From Conchocele bisecta (lineage: Eukaryota > Mollusca > Bivalvia > Lucinida > Thyasiridae), in assembly GCA_029237695.1 (NCBI GenBank), contig CM055275.1, positions 90,876,484 through 90,940,483 of the forward strand: a stretch of DNA of 64,000 nucleotides, written 5' to 3'. Made by a program: the position numbers and the translations under genes. The notes beneath the pieces were generated by a model, which did no database searches, was not told the DNA's origin, and saw only the letters and a program-made list of their open reading frames with translations. Shown here in pieces: positions 30,600 through 40,861 of this stretch. Every line of letters starts with the position of its first letter. The first letter of the stretch is position 1.

Positions 30600-30819
30600 A
30601 TATGGTTGACTGGAGAAAATGGTCTAATGACAGATGTGACCAGTCTGGCTGCTGATTTTCCATCGATCTCATGCAGGTGATACGGGGTTAAATGGTTTGT
30701 TACAAGAATGACGTTTTCTTCACTGAATGACCGACGAGATGTGCAGACCCCGATCATGCGCAGTCTGATCAGGGTCTACACTGGTCGCAAATACCATACA
30801 CACTTCTTTTCTCCAGTAA
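30600..30819. repeat. Family-A element, diverged
   Basis: GGTTGACTGGAGAAAATGG left, TTCTTTTCTCCAGTAAA right, GATCAGGGTCTACACTGG inside. Confidence 0.68.
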
Positions 30820-30938
30820 AATGAAGGGGGGAAATATGTTGCGGGTAATTTTATTAAATACAGATATTACACATTTCGCCAAAAAAAAACAGAGATTATT
30901 TTAAGATCTTGGAACAGATTGTTTCATTCTGTTTTCAG

Positions 30939-31031
30939 GATCGTAAACGCGAGCTAATTTTCGACAAAATGTGCTCGTGCGTGAAAGTTAGTGACACAAA
31001 AGCAAGAAAACCCAAACCGGAAAATGGAAAG
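30939..31031 (+). CDS. Candidate coding exon
   Basis: A good acceptor (TTCTGTTTTCAG) and donor (AAGGTATGC) enclose 31 open codons: DRKRELIFDKMCSCVKVSDT and KARKPKPENGK. The ATG at 30969 could be the start, giving MCSC and a lysine-rich stretch. No family is recognised. Support is splice signals plus openness only. Confidence 0.38.
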
Positions 31032-31036
31032 GTATG

Positions 31037-31383
31037 CTTAAAGGGGCATATCAGGATTTGTTTGAAGAAAAAAATACAATAAAAACGTGTTTTCAGCATG
31101 GCCCTGTGTAAAGTGGTTTAATTGAAGATATATGACGATACTACTGGCTGTTCCACGTTTTGCTGCAGACGAACTTTTGGCTATTAATCACATTAAATCT
31201 AAAAAATATTTAAAAGCAAGTACTTTGTTATCGATAACAAAAAAGTCACCCTCCTCAAAAAATTGTGTTTGATGAAATTCCATCAAATATTGATTTATTT
31301 TTATTACGATTTTCCTATGGGAATGACGTTTAATTTATTCTTTGTAGTATTTTTGTTTTAAATGTTGATATGCCCCTTTAAAT
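31037..31383. mobile_element. TTAA-flanked inverted-repeat element with family-I sequence inside
   Basis: TTAAAGGGGCATATCAGG and TTGATATGCCCCTTTAA are inverted ends inside TTAA. At about 31146-31322 lies a truncated family-I element (TGTTCCACGTTTTGCTGC, ATTAATCACATTAAATCT). Confidence 0.75.
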
Positions 31384-32396
31384 ATAATGAATAATCATAT
31401 TGCAGTAGCTGTTATGCAGGTATGAGTATACCAAGTGGGTCTGTGACGTGCTCATGGGTGGTAAAAGTAGTCCGGTATAATATAGTCCCGAGTTTAGGCC
31501 ACATGCATATTTGCGCGCAGAATAATAAATGATTACTCCCTCAAAATATACTTTGCTAGAAAAGAATACTTTGCAATGTTGGTGAAATAGGCTACTGATC
31601 AACTGCCGTATAATTCTGCATGAGAACTTTGGCTCCATCAGCATTTGTGTTGCTCCATTTTCGTGTGCATTTGTAGGATATTTAAAAAATATCCAAACAG
31701 TGTGGTGGTCACGTGGTGTAAACAGTGATGGAGCCTGTTAACATTTAAACTAGCGTGGTCAGAGGAAATTTATTTGTTTTATTAACAAATAGTGGACCTA
31801 TGTTTTATTCAGTTTAGATTCAGTGCATCCATGTTACAGTTTATGCAAAAGAAGGTTCTGCAACCTGTATACGAGACATTGTAAATTGTGTAATCGTATT
31901 TCATGACATTGCGCAGATGTGTCAATTATGTGAATAAAAGCAGCAGAGAATGTGGATGTGCATATGATATTCAATTTCAGTTAAGTTAATTAACAATTGT
32001 TCTACAACATAAATGTTATAGAACAATTTCTAATCGGTAGTGCTTAATCGAATCTATTGACGTTACTTGTCTATTAAAGCGGGCGACAACCCTGCAGAGC
32101 TTGTCGGATGTGAAATAGTAAATATTGGTTGTAGCCCTTGAATTAAATGCCTGTCCGGATGTTGAACTTCTGGTGTATTCGATTTGAAATTGTTGTTACT
32201 CGAACATACATATGTCTCGACATTTACCGACTTGGCTACCTATATTGTTAACACAAAAGATAAACTAAGGGTTTAAGTCGGCACGATACTTTAGGTCTAT
32301 TTGAATGTTTACACTAATACATCGCTATAGCTACGTGTCCAGTGTTGTTTTTGCATGTTTTCGTTTCCCCGAAAAAGTATACAGCTATATGCTCCA
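31384..32396. other. No gene recognised; family-G fragment
   Basis: 31525-31595 is the right end of a family-G element (ATTACTCCCTCAAAATATAC, GTGAAATAGGCTAC). The rest is AT-rich with a short palindrome AATTGTTCTACAACATAAA/TTATAGAACAATT near 31993-32022. Confidence 0.45.
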
Positions 32397-32793
32397 GAGC
32401 TCCAGATAAGATGCGTATTTGCGTAAATACCCAACTAAGATTGCCAAAAAACAATTGAAATCAGAAGTAGCGACTATCAAAAAACAATAACAAATTTGTG
32501 GTACCTTTATCATGCTACAGAAAACAATAAACAAACCACAAATATAGCATATTTTTCTTATTTTCCATGAAAACACATCTTGGTATTTCATTAGAATTGT
32601 CTCCAAGGAGACAGTTCTAATGAAATGCCAAGACATGTTTTCATTTCGAAGCAAACTATTAAATAATTGCTGTCTGTTGATGTGTAAACAGTAGTGTGAT
32701 TTTATTTTACCCAATTAAAATATTGAAATACCCAATTGCTTCAGATATGATGGAGTGAAAATACTCAATTACTAATTCCTTATCTGGAGCCCT
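32397..32793. repeat. Family-B foldback element, complete
   Basis: Ends GAGCTCCAGATAAG and CCTTATCTGGAGCCCT, subterminal AAATACCCAATTAAAATT, and a central hairpin TTAGAATTGTCTCCAAGGAG. About 395 bp. Further copies are at 37.3, 39.5, 45.0, 48.3, 49.9, 51.6 and 56.9 kb. Confidence 0.85.
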
Positions 32794-32984
32794 GTGCTCT
32801 GACGCAAATACTTTGGCTCACTTGGGCGATTCATATGACACGTCACAACACATACTTTAGTGGATAAATAACGAAATTAAAGATTGGGGCCCTCAAATTA
32901 TGTAAAAAGTATATTGTTACGGAAATTAAAAGTGTACCCTTCGTACATCCTTCGTCCCAGATACTATATCAAAATGTAAATGCT

Positions 32985-33185
32985 TTGATTTAACCACGGC
33001 ACGACGACTATTGATGACCTTGCATGTCGGAACCGTCTATTTAAGTCCCTATCACGAATGTGTCTTGCCCAAGGACATGCCGAATCGGCCAGTGTCGGGA
33101 TTGCAACTCGGGACATTTCGATCCGTAGTCCGATGCTCCGTAGTCCGATACTGAGCTATTGCGACTATATCCAACGTCCCAGGTG
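32985..33185 (-). repeat. tRNA-derived SINE, minus strand
   Basis: Read on the minus strand: TAGCTCAGTATCGG resembles an A box and GAGTTGCAATCCC a B box. They are followed by CCTTGGGCAAGACACATTCG, a string that recalls the conserved central domain of several marine-invertebrate SINEs (from memory of the class). No tail is recognised. Confidence 0.55.
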
Positions 33186-34056
33186 TACCTAAAGTAATTA
33201 TATAACTATTCCACAAGCTTGACAGTGTGATTAGTTTTAATTATTTAAATCAAATATGTGTATCAACTTTAACACGATTGCTGTCGATATCTTATAAAGT
33301 ATAGTTATTGTACACCAGAAATTGCATTGGACAAATAAATATCGAATTCCTTTGAATAAATATCGAATTTGTTAATATTTTGAGAAAACTTGGTTATCTC
33401 CCCTGACCTCAAAATTATTGATTTCCGTCATACAAATAATACAAAAATACAATATGTGTATACCCGGTAATAAAAAGTAAACGTTCTTTGTATATATTAT
33501 GACATCTTTAAATGCTGAACAATAATAATAACAACGTTAATCCCTACAATACAATGTACAATACATCATAATGTGCGGGACCCCATCTTTAAGTCAGTGA
33601 CTAAAACGGTAATCAGAATTGTCAGGTAAAACAAAGAAGTGAATTAACGAATTTCATTTTGTATATGAATTTAATTAAGTGTCACTGACTGATGTTGTGT
33701 TTGTCAACAAGTGTGAAATGTAGCCTACACACTATTTCAATTTCCGTCAAGAGTTGAAGCAAGTTTAGAAAACGTGCTATATATAGTCAGGTGGCCACGG
33801 TTCGTGTGCCCGCGTGTGGAGATAAAACACGTGCTATGATGAGTAGATAATAGGGTTTGGAAGGTTCTTTGAACCAATTCCCACCCTTAACTATAAGATA
33901 ACTAGAAGATGAGAGATCGTAGAGACGGACAAACATGATGTGACTGTATTAACCCGCCCACATGTCCATAATAACAGTGTAGTTCCGGATATCAACTCAA
34001 CGAACCATCGATCTTCCGTAACTCGATATTAACCTTTACAATGCGGAATTTAATTT
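33186..34056. other. No feature recognised
   Basis: AT-rich, without a recognised domain, repeat family or RNA gene. Confidence 0.4.
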
Positions 34057-34219
34057 TACTGTCTGCTCGTTATTTTTTATTTGCCATTTTTCTCACCCAA
34101 AAACATTGTTTGACATGACTTTAGAATCATTTCATTCGAAATTATTCTAAAGTGATGTCAAACCATGTTTTCATTGAGAAAAATGGCAAACAAAAAAAAG
34201 AAACAACATAGCAGAACAG
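34057..34219. repeat. Family-D foldback element
   Basis: TTGACATGACTTTAGAATCA is mirrored by TTCTAAAGTGATGTCAA across ATTTCATTCGAAAT, with TTTGCCATTTTTCTC and GAGAAAAATGGCAAA outside. Confidence 0.75.
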
Positions 34220-34229
34220 CAGGCGACGA

Positions 34230-34446
34230 TTTGATGAAATATGGCGCAGCAAACGCGTCTTCATGAGCTGCATTTGGTGGTCTAGGGAGTTTGGCACAGA
34301 CTTATGTCGTTTTTGCGAAGAATCGATTTCCGTGTCAGAGACACGGAAATCGATTCTTCGCAAAAATGACAGAAGTTTGGGCGAACATAAAGAGACCACC
34401 AAATGCAGCTTAACAAGACGCGTTTGATGGGCCATATTTCATCAAA
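34230..34446. repeat. Large palindrome, arms about 105 bp
   Basis: GATGAAATATGGCGCAGCAA, GCATTTGGTGGTCTAGGG and GCGAAGAATCGATTTCCGTG are each found inverted in the other half, meeting at CGTGTCAGAGACACG. Some mismatches occur in the outer arms. Confidence 0.82.
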
Positions 34447-34667
34447 ATCCGTTACGTAATAAGCACATTATAAAATAATACGTACTTTGAATCGGTACTT
34501 GTTGTTGTTGTTAGTACCACGTGATCATACACATTGGATGTTGACAGGCCGTTAAACACCAATAACTCAATTAATTAGATATCACACATCTCATTAGGTT
34601 CAAAACCACATGGCTTGCCTCAAATGTTGCCGTGACTGGAGAAATGGGGCTTATGGCATTGTGGATA

Positions 34668-34813
34668 TGTCACGGTACGTAACTCACTATGGCGAGGAAG
34701 TGTGTATTATTGCCCGGCTAGTTCAGTCGGTTAGAGCGATTGTACGGTAATCCAGTGGTCCCCGGTTCGAGCCTCGAGTCTTATATTATATGCATCTTTC
34801 TCGCCATGTGACA
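34668..34813 (+). repeat. Left LTR of the miniature element
   Basis: TGTCACGG to TGTGACA. The tRNA-like block GCCCGGCTAGTTCAGTCGG begins at about 34711, and the B box GGTTCGAGCC is near 34764. Confidence 0.72.
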
Positions 34814-34815
34814 TT

Positions 34816-34828
34816 TGGCGCCCAACTG
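34816..34828 (+). other. Primer-binding-site-like sequence
   Basis: TGGCGCCCAACTG begins two bases inside the left LTR. TGG pairs with the CCA end common to all tRNAs, as expected for first-strand priming. Confidence 0.6.
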
Positions 34829-34906
34829 ATATATACTACCCAAAATGTACCAACAATATATGGAATTCAGAGACGAATTAAATATAGAATACGGGACGAA
34901 TTCCAA

Positions 34907-34919
34907 TTTGGCGGGGGAG
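34907..34919 (+). other. Polypurine-tract-like sequence
   Basis: TTTGGCGGGGGAG lies two bases before the right LTR, the position at which plus-strand priming occurs in LTR elements. Confidence 0.5.
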
Positions 34920-34921
34920 TA

Positions 34922-35056
34922 TGTCACGGTACGTAACTCACTGTGTGGAGGAAGTGTGTATTCGGCTAGCTCAGTCGGTTACAGCGACGGTACGGTAATC
35001 CAGAGGTTCCCGGTTTGAGCCTCGGGCCGGATATGCATCTTTCTCGCCCTGTTACA
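34922..35056 (+). repeat. Right LTR of the miniature element
   Basis: TGTCACGGTACGTAACTCAC to CCTGTTACA, with TAGCTCAGTCGG and GGTTTGAGCC. It differs from the left LTR by substitutions and small deletions, so the insertion is not recent. Confidence 0.72.
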
Positions 35057-35294
35057 GATATTCAAACATCAGATCTTTTAGCGCACACCTTGGGCGCATT
35101 TCACGTATGACTAAAATATTCGTAAGTGCAAAATTATGAGCTACGCTGGTCACAAATTCCATAAGCCCCATTTCGCCAGTCACAGTCACAATTATAATGC
35201 ATCCTTCGGGCATCCTGCCATACCCTGTCATCGTCTGTTATAAATTGTCTGTCACACGGCACTCGTCAGTTGAAGGCTAAATATATTAATATGC

Positions 35295-35814
35295 GTCTGT
35301 GACTGTTGAAATTGGGCTTATGTGATTTGTGGCCAGTGTAGTTCCTGATCAAATGGCACACTGATGTAGCCTGATAACGATATAACATTGCGTGGATGTA
35401 ACAGCGAACCAGGCCCGTACGCAGGGGGAGGGGGGGGGGGGGACGGGTGCGTACGCACCCCCCTAAATTCGCCGAGGTTCGCAACAAATCTTGAAATTCA
35501 TTAATATACAAGTAATTTGCATGAAAATGTCACAATTTACCACCGTTGAAATCCGAATTTAAATGACTTAAAATGCATGAGAGTGCATTTCAGGCCATCT
35601 AGGTTTAACAAATTTCAGGGGGAGCATGCCCCCGGACCCCCCTAGCGTACTCTCTCCACTACGTGGGGCTCGCCCCTGACGCACCCCCCCCCCCCCCCAA
35701 TAGAAAATCCTGCGTACGGGCCTGCGAACAGTGCAGATCCTGGTCAGACTGTGCGGATGCACAGGCTGATCTGGATCTACACTGGTCGCAAAACTCATAA
35801 GCCCAATTTATCCC
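35295..35814. repeat. Family-A element split by a G/C-run element
   Basis: The left part starts GTGACTGTTGAAATTGGGC and breaks at CAGCGAAC; the right part resumes CGAACAGTGCAGATCC and ends AAGCCCAATTTATCC. Confidence 0.8.
35410..35724. mobile_element. Inverted-repeat element with CGAAC target duplication
   Basis: CAGGCCCGTACGCAGG and CCTGCGTACGGGCCTG are perfect inverted ends. CGAAC occurs at 35405-35409 and 35725-35729. The interior carries poly-G and poly-C runs and CCCCCCTAAATTCGCCGAGG, also present in the element near 27.1 kb. Confidence 0.85.
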
Positions 35815-36839
35815 CATATATACTTATATATATAAGACATGTGCGGAAAAGATAGTATTATTATATTACTTGATGAATTAACTTTGCTACTTGGGATCAC
35901 ACGTGACTGACAAATATCGTACGTCAGTATTGTCTCTAATATTAGAAAGTTATTCATCATCAGGAGATTTATTTTCTGGCACCTGTGCTTGTGATGTAGT
36001 CTTCGGATCCAACTATACGAGAATACTATAACTCGAGTTACACACGAGTACTGCGTGAATTGAATCGAATATAACTTGTATTTAAAAAGCCACACTCAGG
36101 GCCGCAACGTATTGCACAAGTATCTCGAGTGTATCGCATGTGCCCCGGAAGTGGAATAATCAAATTCGTCTCGTATTGGAATTGTATCGAGATCCGGAAT
36201 TCACACTGACAAGAAAAGGAGTGTGTCGATTTTTTTGGAACCGTGTGTCTGTCAGTTTGTTTGCGCGACGTTTCAATAGATATTAAATAAGGTATTATAA
36301 TTTTGTACAATTTAGGATAAGAATAGTTTGTAAATTATTCGCACAAAGCTGGCAAAATTGTCTCCAAATAAGGAAACCACCATTCCCCACCCACTGGAAT
36401 TTGTATGGTGTAATAATAATTTCAGGATTCTGAGACTGGGTGAAGTGATGCAATGACAGACAGTGATTTATCGTCTTAGTGTATTTACTGTATATTTGTT
36501 CACGGTGTCCAACTATTGTGTATTCTACTTTTATTTCAATATATCTAAATCTTGATAGACTTGAAATTCTATTTTTTTTCCCATTTCTCCTTGAAAGTTA
36601 TTCTGAGACAGTCCGACTGATACGTTAAATATTCACGGATTTGTATATGTAAGAATTTTCCTATATCCCTGTGGCAAACTACACAGTTAAATGTAGACCA
36701 AATCGGGTTGTCTTGGATGGAAGTGTAAATTCACTGACCTACCCAAATGGCACGTGTTTCTTGGAAAGACAGAACCAGCCAATAACAATCTAAGAATATT
36801 TCCTTCCAAGAGGCTCCATATGTGTTAAAAACTGTTTGT
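35815..36839. other. No feature recognised
   Basis: AT-rich; no coding evidence, RNA gene or repeat family recognised. Confidence 0.4.
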
Positions 36840-36950
36840 CCAACCAGGCGAGCTGATTATCGTGAAATAATGCGCGAGCGATTGGGTCCTTACGCTAAAC
36901 AAATGAGAGATATTTCATGATGATCGGCTCACATGGCTGAATAATTATTT
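36840..36950. repeat. Inverted-repeat element related to 48.1 kb
   Basis: CCAGGCGAGCTGATTATCGT and the degraded inverse GATGATCGGCTCACATGG enclose TTACGCTAAACAAATGAG, which is identical in the longer copy at 48065. Confidence 0.65.
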
Positions 36951-36976
36951 TCTTACATTTCACTCTTGATATTTTA

Positions 36977-37117
36977 TGTCACAGTATGTATGCAACTCAC
37001 GATGGGCAGAAGGTGTGTTTGTGCCTGGCTAGCTCAGTCATTAGAGCGATGGTACGGTAAACCAGAGGTCACAGGTTCGAGCCCCGAGCCGGTGCACATT
37101 TTTCTCGCTCTGTGAAA
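36977..37117 (+). mobile_element. Solo LTR of the miniature tRNA-like element
   Basis: TGTCACAGTATGTATGCAAC, the block TGGCTAGCTCAGTCATTAG, then GGTTCGAGCCCCGAGCCGG and an end TCTCGCTCTGTGAAA match the LTRs at 34.7-35.1 kb over the whole length. TTTA on both sides is a 4-bp target duplication, the same length as at the full element. Confidence 0.75.
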
Positions 37118-37254
37118 TTTATAAATACAATACAAAATGAATCAATCATAAAATATCGCCAATAGTTCTGCAGACTGTAGTGGTAGTGAGTGTCCGAGAA
37201 AATGATTTGATTGGTTGATTGGTCGAAGGAAACGTGCTAATATCAGGGCTCCAG

Positions 37255-37486
37255 ATAAGGAATTAGTAACTGAGTATTGTCACTCCATCATTTCTGAAGC
37301 AATTGGGTGTTTCAAAATTTTAATTGGGTAAAATAAAATCACTCTACTGTTTACACATCAACAGACAGCAATTATTGAATAGTTTGCTTCCAAATGAAAA
37401 CATGTCTTGGCATTTCATTAGAATTGTCTCCTTGGAGACAATTCTCATGAAATACCAAGATTTGTTTTCATGGAAAAATATCCTTG
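37255..37486. repeat. Truncated family-B element
   Basis: AGGGCTCCAGATAAGGAATT to TTTTCATGGAAAAATA, with the core hairpin TTAGAATTGTCTCCTTGGAG. The second half is missing. Confidence 0.82.
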
Positions 37487-37978
37487 AATTGTCTCTGAGG
37501 AAAAGCTAGTTGCAGGAAGTACCACCCGTACCATATGCCAACAGCTAAGGAAACGCCTATTAGTTGTACATGGATGGTAAGAACCATAGTGTAAGGGTAC
37601 GTGCCTAAGAAGGAAAAAGTTTATTTTTTTCTTTTTGTATAACTTCTATCGGGGAATTGACAGAACACATACATTGTACTTCTTGACGAGTTCATGTTAT
37701 TTGAATTTTTTCTGCTTTGACAATTTAGTCAATAAGGAGCACTACAGTTCAGTAATCGTTTATATTCACTGCTATCCCTTCCAATGTGAGTTCAATGAAC
37801 TTTGTGTCCTGTTGTGAATGAAATTCTTTATCTCTTGTTCATTTGATCACCATGTTACTTGTATCATATTATATTACCGGTATACCATTGACCCATGTGT
37901 TTTCAGAGCTCCAGATAAGTTTTGTATCTAAAGAGTATTATACCACCAGATTTCACATTCAATGCATATTTTATTTTT
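37487..37978. other. No gene recognised; B-related fragment
   Basis: AGAGCTCCAGATAAGTTTTG at 37907 is one end of the B-related family seen at 51.1 kb. No other feature. Confidence 0.4.
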
Positions 37979-38345
37979 ATGCCAACCGGGTTTCGAAGAA
38001 ACGGGTGGCATATAGTGTTTGGACCGTCTGTCTGTCCGTCCGTCCGTCCGTCACACTTTTCGGTTAACCACTTTGTCACAGTTTCTCAAATATGCTGCAG
38101 GTGGCATCCGCGTTCGACAGACGCATTTCTTGTTACAAATGTATTATTGATTTTCTTCCTTATTAAATAGGGAACAAATGATAGCATTTTAAAAACAAGA
38201 AATGCGTCTGTCGAACGCGGATGCCACCTGCAGCATATTTGAGAAACTGTGACAAAGTGGTTAACCGAAAAGTGTGACGGACGGATGGACAGACGGACGG
38301 TCCAAACACTATATGACACCCGTTTCTTCGAAACCCGGTGGCATA
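37979..38345. repeat. Inverted repeat with arms about 150 bp
   Basis: ATGCCAACCGGGTTTCGAAG, CACACTTTTCGGTTAACCAC and ATGCTGCAGGTGGCATCCGC are all found inverted at 38178-38345. The spacer of roughly 70 bp is TTGTTACAAATG-like. Open frames on both strands over the arms mirror each other and are not genes. Confidence 0.88.
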
Positions 38346-38619
38346 ATAAAAACAGATGAAACAGATCTGATTATTAAAAAATATTTCATTATAGTTTTGC
38401 ATTGTATTTCTGAACGTAATTGTACAGATGAGTCGCCTGCAAGAAAATGAGATTAGTATTAACCCTTTCGCCCACAAGTAACTGGGATGGATTTTAATAA
38501 CGTTACTTTTGCAACCAATCCAATCGTCACTAGATGGTTTGCAGACTACCGGTAGTCCATTTATGAAAAGGGGGGCATTTTTTTCTCTCGCAAAAATATG
38601 AAAATTACTTACGAAAAGT

Positions 38620-38890
38620 GCAGATCCTGTTTTCCCCATGTTAAATCCCCATAGACATCTTCACTCTGTGAAGATGTCTATGGGGATTTAACATGGGGAA
38701 ATTTTTTAGAATTTCAAAAATACTGGACCGATTTTTAAAACTTTTGTTTTCTTAGTTAGATCATTTGCAGGCTATCTAGATAGGTTTCGGAGTCAATTTC
38801 CAAAACTTTTCGTTTTTTGACTCCTCCTGCAACTCCTCTACCTTTTTCCCCCATGTTAATTTCCCATAGAGAAATGGGGAAATTGCCAAT
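38620..38890. repeat. Family-I-like foldback element
   Basis: CCCCATGTTAAATCCCCATA, hairpin GACATCTTCACTCTGTGAAG, and ACTCCTCCTGCAACTCCTCT as at 25.6 kb. Confidence 0.75.
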
Positions 38891-39226
38891 ACCACTATAC
38901 AGGCACCGGTATGTGGGGTTGAAAGGGTTAAAAAAAACGTATTAATCTGAAAACTATTTTAGAACTGCAATCGATGGTTACTAATTTAATTACCCACTCG
39001 CTGATAGGCAAGAGGTGATATATAGCGTTAGTCCACGTATGTACGTGTGTGTGTCTAGGGATGATGCTTTGTTTTGCAGACAGCCCACATTCGACCACCC
39101 AAGGTCAATGTCACAGGACTTTCACATTGTTTGTAAGGCAAAAATGTTAAAGTTTTTTTGTTTTTATCAAGGCTGCCATCGTAGTGGGTGGCAGGTGGGG
39201 AGAATGTGATGGGTAATTTAACAATC

Positions 39227-39267
39227 AAGATTTATTTTGATGTACATATTCCGTTATGATTTTGTGA

Positions 39268-39300
<33 letters not shown>

Positions 39301-39405
39301 ACCTCCCCCCCCACGTAGCAGTTTCAATGCGGGATCGAACCCGTTGACCCGGCTTTAAATGACCGAAGCTGTTGATAGGTAGTTAAATGCCATTAAACAA
39401 ACAAA
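39227..39405. repeat. Family-M repeat with long poly-C tract
   Basis: GGGATCGAACCCGTTGACCC and TGATAGGTAGTTAAATGCC mark family M. About 32 C residues run from 39269 to 39300, with more after an A. Confidence 0.7.
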
Positions 39406-39501
39406 ACAAGGTTGCCAGCGAGGGGATTAGCCTTGTATTAACGATGTCCTTGTTTATTTTCTTTACATTATTTAACTAGTGTCTCCAGTGGAACCTTCTT
39501 G

Positions 39502-40409
39502 AGGGCTCCAGATAAGGTGCGTATTTGCGTAAATACCCAATTAAAATTGCCAAGAACCCAATTGAAATCAGAAGTAATGAGTATCAAAAAGCAATGAAAA
39601 ATTTGTGGTATCATTATCATGCTACAGAAAACAAGCAGACCACAAATACAGTACAGCTCAGGCGGAAAGAGCAAATGTCGTTTGCCGCTAGCGGAATTCC
39701 GTTTTTATTCGGCACGAATGTCCGTCACGAATGAAAACGGACAGAGATTGACGAAAACGGACAAAGACGGAATTACTTACATGCCTGGGGCAAAGTACCC
39801 CTGCAGCTCAGCATATTCATATATTCATTCTATGTCCCACTCATGCGGCCCCTGTGCCCCAAGGTCAAGGCCAAATGACTTAGAAGTTTGGGTTATGTCA
39901 GAACGCAGGAAATGCGACTTAGATTTGCAAAACAAAATCGTGTGGAGTGGGGATGCCCAGGACCCCCATACCACGCTGCGTTACGTCAACAAGGACCAAT
40001 GTTATTGCCTCGGTGTTTTAGAGACTCTGGCTACGCCACTGCACAGAGATTTGTTGCATATTGCTGAGTCATTTTGTTGATGTATAAAGTAGTAACAGTG
40101 ATAGAATTGGCACTGTTTTATATATTCCTCAATAAAAACATAGATCAACTGCACTTTAGAAGCATTTCCATTAGAAATGATTCTAAAGGGCTATAAAACT
40201 ATATTTTTGATGAGAAAAATGCAAACTAATCAGCAGACGACAAAGTTTAATTCAGCATTGTGAGGGTTAAATGACGATCGGAAAATGACCACTGTACAGG
40301 TATTATTCCGTGCCGGATCGGCACGAACGCGCTATAAACATTCATGACGATCCGTGGCGGATGTATTGGATTGTCAATACTCAATTACTAATTCCTTATC
40401 TGGAGCCCT
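39502..40409. repeat. Family-B element with foreign middle
   Basis: AGGGCTCCAGATAAGGTGCG starts the left half, which ends near 39654; the right end CAATACTCAATTACTAATTC with TTATCTGGAGCCC is at 40374-40409. Between them lies unrelated sequence including a family-D element (40128-40270) and an inverted pair around GGCACGAATG. Confidence 0.65.
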
Positions 40410-40519
40410 GCTTCTTTCAAGAAGTGGTACATGTATATATGATTTCAAAACAAAAAATAATTATATTTTACAAATGATCTTTACTGGTATGTGTGTCAAG
40501 AAGGTGCTTAACCAAAGTA

Positions 40520-40558
40520 TTTCCCTCCCCCCCCCCCCCCCCACCCCCCCCCCCCCCT
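40520..40558. repeat. Poly-C tract
   Basis: Two C runs separated by one A, followed by a duplicated GATAAGAAACTGGAATTC-type stretch. No gene. Confidence 0.85.
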
Positions 40559-40689
40559 CTGATAAGAAACTGGAATTCTGATAAGAAACTGGAAAATGAC
40601 ATATACTTTTTGGAATTCGATCAAGTGAAATGATGTGATTGGTTGGTATCCGAGACACAGTGCATTTTACCCTTTCAAAACTACAGAGC

Positions 40690-40850
40690 TATCAGGGTTG
40701 AAGCTAGCATATGCAGCCTATGCTCAATAAATGTAAATCCAATAATTAGTTACAAAAAAACATTGCTAATTATGTGATATTTACAGACAGTCAAAAGTTT
40801 GCACTTACAAACATTTTAGTCCTACAAAGTTTTGTAAAACGGCACCCAGT
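40690..40850. repeat. Truncated family-E element
   Basis: TGCAGCCTATGCTCAATAAA, then TTGCACTTACAAACATTTTA and CAAAGTTTTGTAAAACGGC. Confidence 0.7.
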
Positions 40851-40861
40851 TACTTAGGGGT

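Larger units (their letters stand above)
34668..35056 (+). mobile_element. Miniature LTR retrotransposon (TRIM-like) with tRNA-like LTRs
   Basis: 389 bp: a 146-bp LTR (34668-34813), 108 bp of interior and a 135-bp LTR (34922-35056). LTRs begin TGTCACGGTACGTAACTCAC and end in CA after TCTCGCC. The interior starts TTTGGCGCCCAACTG, which resembles a tRNA primer-binding site (TGGCGCC), and ends in the purine-rich GGCGGGGGAG just before the second LTR. GATA flanks both sides as a target duplication. Each LTR contains a tRNA-like block: A box TAGCTCAGTCGG (TAGTTCAGTCGG in the first LTR) and B box GGTTCGAGCC. There is no coding capacity, so it would need proteins from an autonomous relative. In plants Cassandra TRIMs carry 5S rRNA in the LTR; a tRNA-like LTR is the analogous layout. 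Two tandem SINE-like units are the alternative. Confidence 0.75.
34627..35191. repeat. Family-A element carrying the miniature LTR element and an E fragment
   Basis: GCCGTGACTGGAGAAATGGG starts it and CATTTCGCCAGTCACAG ends it. The miniature LTR element interrupts at GTGGATA, and after GATATTCAAACATCAGATCT comes a piece of family E (GTATGACTAAAATATTCG). The uninterrupted counterpart is at 62861. Confidence 0.8.

Noticed and set aside
34711..34785. Functional tRNA gene at the TAGTTCAGTCGG/GGTTCGAGCC block
   Set aside because: The anticodon stem and acceptor ends do not pair well, and the same block recurs inside each LTR and the solo LTR, so it is part of a mobile element.
38086..38639. Mirror-image open frames on both strands with CPSVRPS-type sequence
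   Set aside because: They are the two arms of an inverted repeat; the protein similarity between strands follows from the palindrome.
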